Shown here in pieces: positions 53,429 to 61,005 of a stretch of DNA of 64,000 nucleotides. Both the position numbers and the translations under genes were made by a program. The notes beneath the pieces were generated by a model, which did not search any database, was not told where the DNA came from, and worked only from the letters and a program-made list of their open reading frames with translations. Positions within the stretch are counted from its first letter, which is position 1. Each line of letters opens with the position of its first letter. Source of the stretch: Dehalococcoidia bacterium (GTDB lineage: Bacteria; Chloroflexota; Dehalococcoidia; UBA2979); assembly GCA_028279505.1 (NCBI GenBank), contig JANQNP010000004.1, forward strand, positions 1 through 64,000, given 5' to 3'.

Positions 53429-55504
53429 CTAGGCAGCGTCGACGGCTGCCGACTCTGCGACAGACCGCTCGAGCCAGACCGAGACGTCGCCGATCTCCAT
53501 CACCGACTGCGTGAGAATCGCCTCGTCCTCGACGTTGCGGTCCCGTCCATCGACAGCGACGGGGCCGAACTGGTGCGCCTTCACCTCCTCGCCCTCGCGG
53601 GCGATGACGAGGTGCACGAACCGCACGGTTTCGCCGTCGAGCGTGACCGTGCAGAGTTTCGACGCACCGATCGAGACCGGCTCGTAGCCGACCTCGACGC
53701 GTCGCGTCTGACCGTCGGCGGCTCGCACCATGACGACCCATTCCGCCGGGCGAATCGGAGTTGGCTCGTTCTTCGAGCGGCGATCGAACATCGAGAACCG
53801 GGGCTTCGAACGGCGCTCGATCCGCCGAGGTGCCTCCGGCTCGTCGTGCTGCGGCTCCTCGGCCAGAGGAGCTGCCTCGACCTGCGCCGACTCCGGCGGC
53901 GATGCCTGCTCGCGCGCGGGCAGCGGGATCGGCTCCGGCGCCGGTACGGTCTCGCTCTCCTCGGCAGCCCCGGCAACCGCCTCGAGCGCGCTCGGACCAC
54001 CGCGCCGCGATGCGCGCCGCCGTCCGAGGACGAGCGCTAGCACGACGAGGGCGGCTGCACTCGCGAGGATCAGTGGCGAGGCCCAGACCGACGAGGATTC
54101 ACCTCCGTCGGCGGCCGGGTCAGGCGTCGTGGTGACGGGGTCGAGGACGGTGGTCGCCGAGACCTGCTCGCTCGCCACCACCTCGCCGACGGAGCGCGCC
54201 TCGAAGGTGAGCATGCCGCTGGAGGGTCGGTCCACCTCGAGGGTTCCGGTGGCGCTCTCTGCGGTGGTCGCGCCATCGACGACCGCGACGAGCGTGTCAG
54301 CGGACCCTGGCTGGGCGAGCAACGTGGCGACGAGCGTCTGATCGTTGCTCTGGTCAACCGTCAGAGCCGGCGTCAACGTCGGAATCGTCACCGACTGCGT
54401 TGCCGCGCCCGCCAGGGCGCCGTCCACGGTGGCGTTCACCTCGATGGTCGCGCCGCCGGCGGCGAAGGCCCACGGGTCGATCGACGCGGTACCGTCGGCT
54501 GCGAGCTCGAGCGCGGCGCCGCCGAGGGTGGCAGTGACCTCGTAGGCGCTCAGCGCGGCCGGGGTGGTGACCTGGAGCGTCAGCGGGTCGGCTGTCTCGG
54601 CACCAGGTGTGACGGCGAGCGAAAGCAGGCCGTCGTTGGTCACCTCGAAGGTCGCGAGCGGCGCTGCTCCGGTCTCGCTGCTGACCTGCAGCTCGTGCGA
54701 GCCGATCGCAAGCGCGGGGGCGGTGACGGTCAGCGTACGTGCCGGCTCGGCCGCGCCGAGGAGGCTCGTCGCGCCGGAGAGCGCGGCGACCTGTGTCGCG
54801 TCGCGGACAACACCGTCGGTCGCGAGCGGCGCCAGGTAGCCGATGTCGACGCTGCCGTCGAAGACCATCGACTGCACGTAGACCGACGCGTCGGCGACCG
54901 CGGCGATGCTGGCGTCGCGGGTGTGCGTCGAGAGGGAGCCCCAGTCCCAGCCATAGGTGACGAGGACGATCAGGGTGGGACCACCGCCGGCGGCGAGTTC
55001 ACCCGCCGTCGCGACGCCGGAGTAGAGCGCGCTGCCGCCATCGAGGGTGATCGCATTGACCGCCGTGTCGAAGGCGGAGCGGTCCGTGGTCAACGGGAGC
55101 GCCACCGAGGCGCCGCCGCCAAAGGTCACGATGCCCACCTCGTCAGCCCCGCCGAGCGAGTCGACCAGGCCGCTCATGGCCGATTGCACCTCGAAGAGCT
55201 GAGCGGGCGTCATGCTGACGCTGTTCTCAACGGCGAAGACGACGCGCACGGGCGAGCCCGACGCGCTCTCGCTGACCTCGAAGGGGACGGGCTCGCCGTC
55301 GATGGTGACGCTGAGGGTCGCCAGCTCCTCGGGCGTGCCGCTCAGGGAGGCGGTGGTCGTGCCGTCGGCGCTGTGCGTGACCGCGCCGAGGGTGAGCGCG
55401 CCCGTGGTCTGCGCGGAGGAGTTCCGCGGCACGACAACCAGCAGGATGACGATCACCGACAGACCGACCAGCAGCGGTCGCAGGGTTCCGCTCACTCGAG
55501 GCAT
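53429..55504 (-). CDS. VWA-domain membrane protein with C-terminal FHA-like domain
   Basis: A protein of about 691 aa with an N-terminal signal/membrane helix (LLVGLSVIVILLVVV), a VWA-like domain, several beta-sandwich repeats, a membrane helix near residue 480 (ILASAAALVVLALVLG) and a cytoplasmic tail. The VWA metal site is altered: VFAVENSVSM replaces the usual D-x-S-x-S. The tail ends in an FHA-like fold (VSIGASKLCTVTLDGE...VHLVIAR). I chose the ATG at 55504, with GGAG upstream. It may link an outer adhesive domain to intracellular phospho-binding; its place beside the Tad locus supports this. Confidence 0.75.
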   Translation of the reverse strand: MPRVSGTLRPLLVGLSVIVILLVVVPRNSSAQTTGALTLGAVTHSADGTTTASLSGTPEELATLSVTIDGEPVPFEVSESASGSPVRVVFAVENSVSMTPAQLFEVQSAMSGLVDSLGGADEVGIVTFGGGASVALPLTTDRSAFDTAVNAITLDGGSALYSGVATAGELAAGGGPTLIVLVTYGWDWGSLSTHTRDASIAAVADASVYVQSMVFDGSVDIGYLAPLATDGVVRDATQVAALSGATSLLGAAEPARTLTVTAPALAIGSHELQVSSETGAAPLATFEVTNDGLLSLAVTPGAETADPLTLQVTTPAALSAYEVTATLGGAALELAADGTASIDPWAFAAGGATIEVNATVDGALAGAATQSVTIPTLTPALTVDQSNDQTLVATLLAQPGSADTLVAVVDGATTAESATGTLEVDRPSSGMLTFEARSVGEVVASEQVSATTVLDPVTTTPDPAADGGESSSVWASPLILASAAALVVLALVLGRRRASRRGGPSALEAVAGAAEESETVPAPEPIPLPAREQASPPESAQVEAAPLAEEPQHDEPEAPRRIERRSKPRFSMFDRRSKNEPTPIRPAEWVVMVRAADGQTRRVEVGYEPVSIGASKLCTVTLDGETVRFVHLVIAREGEEVKAHQFGPVAVDGRDRNVEDEAILTQSVMEIGDVSVWLERSVAESAAVDAA

Positions 55505-55565
55505 CCGTGCCGCTCCGCTCCGTGCGCTTGGTCGAGGTGGCTCGAAGCCATGTGCTTGTCGAGAC

Positions 55566-56423
55566 CTAAGCGATGTCTTCAAGGTCGGTGTCCTGCGTGC
55601 CGAACTCGGCCTGTGAGACGGGCCGGCCGAGGACGAATCCCTGCGCTCGGGTGATGTCCATCTGGCGCAGCAGCCGCAGATGCTCGATCGACTCGACGCG
55701 CTTGGCGCCGACGCCGACGCCCCAGGACTGAGCCTGCACGACGGCGCGCTCGATCATCGCCTCGGCGTCGGCCTTCGTACGCTGCAGCTCGGCGATCTCC
55801 TCGTCGGTTGGATCGGGGTTGAGGAGGACGGGGACGGACGACAGGTCGATCTTGACGCGGTCGACGGGCAGGTTGCGGAGGAGCTTGAGCATCTCCTCGT
55901 TGGACCCGAAGTCATCGATGGAGATCGAGATGCCGGCCGCGTGGAGTTCGCGCACAGTCGCGGCGATCGTCTCCGAATCGGCCTGCAGTGCTTCCTCGGC
56001 GAGCTCGACCTCGAGGTGATCGGTCGGGAGACCGGTCTGGTCGAGGATCTCGCGCAGCGTGTCGACGAGACCGGGGCGGATCAGCTCGCTGGCAGCGAGG
56101 TTGAGCGTCACGCGAAGCTGGTCGGTGTTGATGCTGAGGTCGCGGCGGAACTCGGAGGCGGTGCGGAGGGTGTCCACATCGAGGGGCAGCAGCAGCCCGG
56201 CGCGCTCGGCGACGGGCACGAACCGCTGCGCCGGAATCACGCCGACGTCGGGGTGCTCCCAACGGACCAGCGCCTCGACGCCGGCCAGCGAGCCTGATTC
56301 GACCTCCACGATCGGCTGAAAGTGGACGTCGAACTGCTCGAGCCACAGCGCACGTCGGATGTTCCCGGGATGATCGAGATCCCGCTCATCCGAAGTACGA
56401 CGGAATCGATCGATGAGACCCAC
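55566..56423 (-). CDS. EAL-domain protein, probably catalytically impaired
   Basis: A 285-aa protein with a lone EAL domain, the c-di-GMP phosphodiesterase fold. It keeps EAL (50-52, GVEALVRWEHP), Asn108, Glu140, Asp170-Asp171 (SIDDFGSN) and Lys191. The later conserved Glu of the usual A-E-G-V-E block is Lys241 (GAKRVES), and Gln261 is kept. Loss of that Glu should impair hydrolysis, so it may bind c-di-GMP as a receptor. There is no membrane or sensor part. It sits beside the pilus locus, where c-di-GMP control is common. Confidence 0.85.
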   Translation of the reverse strand: MGLIDRFRRTSDERDLDHPGNIRRALWLEQFDVHFQPIVEVESGSLAGVEALVRWEHPDVGVIPAQRFVPVAERAGLLLPLDVDTLRTASEFRRDLSINTDQLRVTLNLAASELIRPGLVDTLREILDQTGLPTDHLEVELAEEALQADSETIAATVRELHAAGISISIDDFGSNEEMLKLLRNLPVDRVKIDLSSVPVLLNPDPTDEEIAELQRTKADAEAMIERAVVQAQSWGVGVGAKRVESIEHLRLLRQMDITRAQGFVLGRPVSQAEFGTQDTDLEDIA

Positions 56424-56520
56424 AGGCCCCAGCCTCCCAGCGTGACATTCCGGGCGTCACACGCTTAAGCGTCGGCACCCCTCGGTGAATGGCGCAGGGA
56501 GCTGGAGGTCGGGATTCTCC

Positions 56521-57675
56521 CTACTGCAGGATGCGAATTCGAATCGCGTCCGCGATGGCCTCGAAGGTGGCCTCTAGGTCATCGGCGGTGGGGGCGTTCA
56601 GGTAGATGCCACCACCGACGTTGGCGATGTTCTGCAGCAGCGTGTCATTCACGCTGGGCCCGAGGCCAATCGTGTAGATCGCGATACCGTTGTTGGCCGC
56701 AGTCACCGCCTGGTTGTACGCATAGGTCTCGGCATTGCAGGAGCTGGTGCCATAGCTGTAGCAGCGATTCGCGATGCCGTCGGTCATGACGACCATGATC
56801 TTGGCGGCGTTCACCCGCCCGTTGCCGTACAGCAGCTCGTTCTGAGCGACCTCGATGGCGTAGCCGATGTTGGTGGAACCGTCGGGCGCGAGCTCGAGCA
56901 CCTCGTCAGCGAACTCCGAACAGTTCACGCAACCGCTGCTCGTGTCATCGTCGAAGGTCGTATCGCCGGGGTCATTGAAGTCGGTGGTCAGGGCCTCGTC
57001 GAGCGTCGCGTACCTCGAATAGCTGACCAGCCCGAGACGGTCGTAGACCGGCGTGAAGAAGGTGCTGAAGGTGACAGCGGCCTCCTGCGTCGAGCGGATC
57101 GGCTCCCAGCTCCAGGCCGGCGTCACATCACCATCCGGTGACGGTCGCCTATCCGATTCGTCGCAGTCAAAGTCATCGTGAGACTGGATGCACATCGACC
57201 CGGAGCGGTCGAGCACGACCGCGATGTCCTTCACCTGCGCGCCGGCTTCGGCGAACGCTCCAACCGTGGCGTTCGGCGTGCCCAGCAGGGCCAGGATCCC
57301 GAAGTTCACCGTCGCGTCGACATCGATCTGGATTCGGGCGTCTGCCCATCCACTGCCGGCATCAGGGAACGTCACGTTGATCGTGGATCCGTCCGCGACG
57401 GACGGTTTGTTCAGATCCCAGTACTGCTGCGCCTTGGCTTCGGCAAGGTCGGTGTCCGGGAGCTCCTGAGCACCCGCGTGAGCGGCGGCGTCGACCGCGT
57501 TCTGAAGCTGACGTCTCGTCTCGTAGTAGCGGCCGCCGTCGAGTGTCAGGCCGACGACGCCAAGCATCGCGACCAAACCACCGGTCACGATGACAATCGC
57601 GATGCCCCGCTCATCGGATACGAATCGACGAACCAAGCCGCCCGCTAGCCGACGTAGTCGCCCGTGAGTTCGCAC
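56521..57675 (-). CDS. TadG-like pilus-associated protein with VWA domain
   Basis: A protein of about 384 aa. The N-terminus has the TadE/G pseudopilin-like helix after SDERGIAIVIVTGGLVAML, then AVDAAAHAGAQEL, as in the Flp-locus TadG family. The C-terminal ~230 residues are a VWA domain with an intact metal site (VLDRSGSM, then VMTDGI). Many cysteines occur near CVNC, suggesting disulfides. The GTG at 57675 is preceded by AGGAGG at 9 bases. It is transcribed away from the pilin genes and is probably surface-exposed. Confidence 0.86.
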   Translation of the reverse strand: MRTHGRLRRLAGGLVRRFVSDERGIAIVIVTGGLVAMLGVVGLTLDGGRYYETRRQLQNAVDAAAHAGAQELPDTDLAEAKAQQYWDLNKPSVADGSTINVTFPDAGSGWADARIQIDVDATVNFGILALLGTPNATVGAFAEAGAQVKDIAVVLDRSGSMCIQSHDDFDCDESDRRPSPDGDVTPAWSWEPIRSTQEAAVTFSTFFTPVYDRLGLVSYSRYATLDEALTTDFNDPGDTTFDDDTSSGCVNCSEFADEVLELAPDGSTNIGYAIEVAQNELLYGNGRVNAAKIMVVMTDGIANRCYSYGTSSCNAETYAYNQAVTAANNGIAIYTIGLGPSVNDTLLQNIANVGGGIYLNAPTADDLEATFEAIADAIRIRILQ

Positions 57676-58029
57676 TCGACTGTCCCTCCTACGATTCCGC
57701 CCGACGATCGACCCACAGCCCGGGCTAGGGGTCGCGCCAACGATCGATGCTCGTTGGCTGGCCGCAGCGGCCGGGTAAGTCCTCTGAGGGACCTCCCACA
57801 TAGATGCTCGGCGAACCCCCTAAAGGTCTTCACCCCACCTTCCGATGATTGCGGAGTCGATGGCTCTCGAGTCACCGGCGAACCGCGCAGGGGCCCACCG
57901 CTCTAGCGCAACCGACCAGTGCCGATTTGGAGCAAGGGTTCCAGCTGCGGCGTTCCGGAGACGCGGGCGTCACTGCGGGCGACTGGACCGGAAGGGAGTG
58001 CGGCGGAGCGAAGCAGGAATTGCACTCGC

Positions 58030-58044
58030 GCTGGGCTGCCCAGC
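58030..58044 (+). other. Palindrome in the flp 5' region
   Basis: GCTGGGC-T-GCCCAGC is a perfect inverted repeat (58030-58044); as RNA it can form a 6-bp stem with a CTG loop. It lies 57 bases before the pilin ATG. Confidence 0.45.
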
Positions 58045-58060
58045 ACGCAACAGTCAAACA

Positions 58061-58076
58061 CTGAGCAAATGCTCAG
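58061..58076 (+). promoter_or_regulatory. Palindrome just upstream of the flp ribosome binding site
   Basis: CTGAGCA and TGCTCAG flank AA in a perfect 7-2-7 inverted repeat, ending about 9 bases before the GGTGGAGG site of the pilin gene. It could be an operator or a leader hairpin. Confidence 0.5.
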
Positions 58077-58100
58077 CGATTTTGGTGGAGGTTTGAGTAC

Positions 58101-58283
58101 ATGATCGACAAGCTGAACGGCTACCTGCTGCTGAAGCAGGCTGAGTACGAAGTCGCCAAGGACGAGGGCCAGACGATGGTCGAGTACGGTCTCGTACTCG
58201 TTGCCGTCGCGATCGCCGCGCTGACTGCGTACGAGCTCCTCGGCGGCCGCGTTGGCACGTTCATCAACGGGATCAACTTCTAG
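58101..58283 (+). CDS. flp: Flp/Fap-type pilin, copy 1
   Basis: Major structural subunit of the Tad (type IVc) pilus. The 60-aa prepilin has a hydrophilic leader ending DEG, then QTMVEYGLVLVAVAIAAL, the class III signal with Gly before the cleavage site and Glu at +5 of the mature protein. The mature pilin is about 37 aa. GGTGGAGG lies 8 bases before the ATG. A strong hairpin follows at 58319, which would make this gene more abundant in mRNA than the genes behind it. Confidence 0.93.
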   Translation: MIDKLNGYLLLKQAEYEVAKDEGQTMVEYGLVLVAVAIAALTAYELLGGRVGTFINGINF

Positions 58284-58318
58284 GACGTAGCTCTCCTCGA
58301 GCTATCAGTGTGAGTTGA

Positions 58319-58348
58319 ACCGCCCGTCGGCGCAGGCCGACGGGCGGT
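58319..58348 (+). terminator. Attenuator/terminator hairpin between the two pilin genes
   Basis: ACCGCCCGTCGG (58319-58330) and CCGACGGGCGGT (58337-58348) form a perfect 12-bp stem with a 6-base loop. No strong T-run follows (CCAGCTCTTCG), so it probably terminates only partly or stabilises the pilin mRNA. Confidence 0.65.
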
Positions 58349-58400
58349 CCAGCTCTTCGTTGCTCTAAGGGGCCAGCTCATCGTCTCCGCCTCCCATGAC

Positions 58401-58565
58401 ATGCCAGAAATAGATGCTCGTTTCTCCGGATGGGAGCAGGACTCCGGCCAGACGATGGTCGAGTACGGCTTCGTACTGGTTGCTGTCGCCCTGGCAGCGA
58501 TCACGGCGTTCCAATTGTTCGGAGGCAGGGTGTCGGACCTCGTGAATACCGTGACGATCACGTAG
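58401..58565 (+). CDS. Flp-type pilin, copy 2 (54 aa)
   Basis: A very small gene found by reading the frame ending at the TAG 58563-58565. The 54-aa product starts MPEIDARFSG and contains SGQTMVEYGFVLVAVALAA, the same prepilin cleavage motif (Gly-Gln, Glu +5) as copy 1, and the related tail ITAFQLFGGRVSDLV. It clearly is a paralogue. The Shine-Dalgarno is poor, so it may be translated weakly. It could be a minor or alternative pilin. Confidence 0.85.
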   Translation: MPEIDARFSGWEQDSGQTMVEYGFVLVAVALAAITAFQLFGGRVSDLVNTVTIT

Positions 58566-58594
58566 CGACTGCCCATCCGGAGGCGGTCCAGTGG

Positions 58595-58999
58595 ATGGTT
58601 CAGATGCGCAAACTCCTCCGTAGCGAACGTGGCCAGACGATGGTTGAGACGGCGATCGTGTTGCCGGTTGTCATCTTCATGCTCGTCGCCATGGTCGATG
58701 CCGGGCGAGTCTTCCACGCGTGGATCGTCGTGACGAACAGTGCGCGAGAAGGTGCTCGCGCTGGCGCTGCTCGGCAGTCTGCCGATGTGGTCGAGAACCG
58801 GATCGAAGCTGCGATGAACGGTTGGCTTTGCGACGACGCGGAAACGACCTGTTCAGACAACGGAAACATTCAGGGAACTTCTGGTACGGCCTTACAGATT
58901 CAGGTGTCACGGGACGTCACCTTGCTCTCGCCGCTGATCGCGGCGTTCTGGGGCGACACGGTCACGCTCACCGGCGACGCGACGATGCAGCTGGAGTGA
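58595..58999 (+). CDS. tadE: TadE-like pseudopilin
   Basis: A 134-aa pilus assembly protein. It starts MVQMRKLLRSERGQTMVETA, with a prepilin-like cleavage motif and a hydrophobic helix (IVLPVVIFMLVAMVDAG), then the family segment NSAREGARAGAA. The C-terminal part has two cysteines (LCDDAETTC). The ATG at 58595 has GGAGG 11 bases upstream; a longer frame would overlap the second pilin gene. It is followed after 3 bases by cpaB. Confidence 0.85.
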   Translation: MVQMRKLLRSERGQTMVETAIVLPVVIFMLVAMVDAGRVFHAWIVVTNSAREGARAGAARQSADVVENRIEAAMNGWLCDDAETTCSDNGNIQGTSGTALQIQVSRDVTLLSPLIAAFWGDTVTLTGDATMQLE

Positions 59000-59002
59000 C
59001 AC

Positions 59003-59770
59003 ATGCCCGCCATCAAGAAACTGATCGAACTGCCGATGACGCGCCCGTCGCTGTTGGGCGCGGTACTCGCCGTCGTAGTCGGCGTGGGGACGTTCATGTA
59101 CCTCGGCGACGGCGAGGCCGGTGCTGCTGATACGGGTGTCGTTGCCACCATTCCGGTCGTGGTGGCGGATCGCAACGTCGACGCACGAACGCGATTGGGC
59201 GAGGACGATCTCGAACTCGTCGAGATTCCGAGTAGCGCCGCTCATCCGCGGGCGCTACGGACGATCGAGGACGCGGTCGATCTCTTTGCCGCGGGATACA
59301 TCGCGGCCGGGCAGCAGGTATTGCCGCACGATCTCTCCGAGGATGTCTTCGGTGGCGGGCTGGCACAGCTCGTTCCCGAGGGGCGCCGGGCCGTTTCCGT
59401 TGCGATCTCCAACGCAGCCGCCGCCGGCGGTCTAGTCTCTCCGGGCGACCACATCGACATCATCGCGATCTTCGACGAGGAGCTCCGCGGCGAACCCGGG
59501 ACCGCGATCGTCGCAGAGAACGTCGAGGTGCTCGCGCTCTCCCAGCTGGTACTCGGTGATGAGCTCGCCGACGACGAAGAAAGCCCGACCGCGGGCTCTG
59601 GCCCAAACGCGGTGAGCGCGACGGTGACCGTCGCCGTCTCGCTTGACGATGCTCAGCGGATTGCGCTCGCTGACTCCTTCGGCGAACTGCGCGTCTTCCT
59701 CCGGCATCCCGATGATGACACTGAACCATTCGCAGCGCCGGTGGACCTCGAGTCCGTGGTTCGCGGCTAG
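59003..59770 (+). CDS. cpaB: Flp pilus assembly protein CpaB/RcpC
   Basis: Periplasmic assembly factor of the Tad secretion system. The 255-aa protein has an N-terminal membrane helix (LLGAVLAVVVGVGTFMYLG), a SAF domain (VVVADRNVDARTRLGEDDLELV) and a RcpC-type C-terminal domain (RRAVSVAISNAAAAGGLVSPGDHIDII). The length and domain order are normal for the family. The ATG follows TadE with GGAG upstream, and cpaE follows after 17 bases. Confidence 0.92.
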   Translation: MPAIKKLIELPMTRPSLLGAVLAVVVGVGTFMYLGDGEAGAADTGVVATIPVVVADRNVDARTRLGEDDLELVEIPSSAAHPRALRTIEDAVDLFAAGYIAAGQQVLPHDLSEDVFGGGLAQLVPEGRRAVSVAISNAAAAGGLVSPGDHIDIIAIFDEELRGEPGTAIVAENVEVLALSQLVLGDELADDEESPTAGSGPNAVSATVTVAVSLDDAQRIALADSFGELRVFLRHPDDDTEPFAAPVDLESVVRG

Positions 59771-59787
59771 AAGGCGGGCACGACGTC

Positions 59788-60975
59788 ATGCAGGGCGACA
59801 GTCCGATCAAGGCACTCCTCGTCTCCAGCGACCCTGAGGTCCTGGAGACGATGAAGCGGACGCTGGCCACGGGCTCGTTCACGCTCGCCGGGGAGGCTTG
59901 GCCGGGCATCGAGGCTGTCCGCCTCGCGTCCGAAAGTGAGCCCGATGTCGTGCTCCTCCACGTCGAGGAGCCGCTCGGACCAGCCGTGAATACGGTTCGC
60001 TCGATCGCGCAAGCCGCGCCGCAAGCCGGGATCGCTGTCCTCTCGAGCCTCGGCGACTTGGACACGATTCGCCGCGTGATGAACGCCGGCGCGCACGACT
60101 TCGCGACGCTTCCGCTGCGCGACGACGAGATGCGCGACGCGGCCCGCCGCGCCCTCGACGCCGTTCGCCGATCCGACGACGAGGACGAGATCGTCGCTGC
60201 CCCGACTGGGACCGTGCTCTGTGTCGTGGGTCCGCGCGGCGGGGTGGGCAAGACCGCGGTCGCCTCGAACCTCGCAGTCGCCCTGGCCAACGAGACGGGG
60301 ACTGCCGTCGCCCTCGTCGACCTCGACCTACTGTTCGGGTCGGCGGCGATCGCGCTCGGCGTGATGCCGGCCGCGACAATCCAGAACTGGCTTCAGATGA
60401 AGGCGAGCGGTCACAGCGAACCGGTCGGCCGCTACCTCTCGAATCACCGCGCCGGCCTGAAGGTGCTCGCGGCGCCGCTTGAGCCGGACACCGAACTGGA
60501 GTTCGGTCCGCAAGAGGTCGCCGACATCATCAACGACCTCGCGAGCACCCACGAGTTCGTCGTCATCGATACGCCGCCTTCGTTCACCGAGATCAGCGCT
60601 GCCGCGATCGAACTGGCATCGGCGACGATGATGCTCACGACGGGCGACATCGCGTCCCTCCGCGCCGTCCGTCACGTCGTCCAGACGCTGCACGCGTGGG
60701 GCATCGACGACGAACGACTTCGCCTCGTGCGCAACAGCCCGGTGCCCTTCCGCGGTGCGTCCGACGATGAGATGCGCGAGGCGATCGGGATCGACGTCGC
60801 CTGGTCGCTGCCGCACGACCGCGATGTGTTCAAAACGACCGACCTCGGTGTGTCCGTCGTCGAGTCAAACCAGCGCAGCCCGTTCGCCCGCCAAGTGACC
60901 GATATGGCCCATTTCTTCGGTCGCGTGAAGAAGACCGATCAGCCGGCGCGACGCCGCGTGCTGGGCGTGTTCTAG
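59788..60975 (+). CDS. cpaE: CpaE/TadZ-type MinD-like ATPase with receiver domain
   Basis: Localises the Tad machine to the pole or membrane. The 395-aa protein has an N-terminal receiver-like domain in which the phospho-Asp position is His (VVLLHVEEP, His58), so it is probably not phosphorylated. It then has a MinD/ParA-like ATPase with a deviant Walker A (GPRGGVGKTAVASN) and switch motifs (VDLDLLFG). The inactive receiver is common in TadZ proteins. It precedes cpaF in the same operon. Confidence 0.92.
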   Translation: MQGDSPIKALLVSSDPEVLETMKRTLATGSFTLAGEAWPGIEAVRLASESEPDVVLLHVEEPLGPAVNTVRSIAQAAPQAGIAVLSSLGDLDTIRRVMNAGAHDFATLPLRDDEMRDAARRALDAVRRSDDEDEIVAAPTGTVLCVVGPRGGVGKTAVASNLAVALANETGTAVALVDLDLLFGSAAIALGVMPAATIQNWLQMKASGHSEPVGRYLSNHRAGLKVLAAPLEPDTELEFGPQEVADIINDLASTHEFVVIDTPPSFTEISAAAIELASATMMLTTGDIASLRAVRHVVQTLHAWGIDDERLRLVRNSPVPFRGASDDEMREAIGIDVAWSLPHDRDVFKTTDLGVSVVESNQRSPFARQVTDMAHFFGRVKKTDQPARRRVLGVF

Positions 60976-61005
60976 ACGCCCTAGTCGACGAGCGGGAGCG
61001 ACCAC

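Larger units (their letters stand above)
57676..58100. promoter_or_regulatory. Divergent leader between tadG-like gene and flp pilin
   Basis: This region of 425 bases has no supportable gene; several short frames cross it but look random. It must carry the promoters for the minus-strand TadG-like gene and the plus-strand pilin operon. Two palindromes lie at its right end (separate entries), and GGTGGAGG just before 58101 is the pilin ribosome binding site. I could not match it to a known riboswitch. Confidence 0.5.

Noticed and set aside
57676..58100. c-di-GMP riboswitch upstream of the pilin gene
   Set aside because: I looked for the GEMM-I core because an EAL gene and pilus genes are adjacent, but the conserved GCAAAGCC-type core and tetraloop arrangement are not present.
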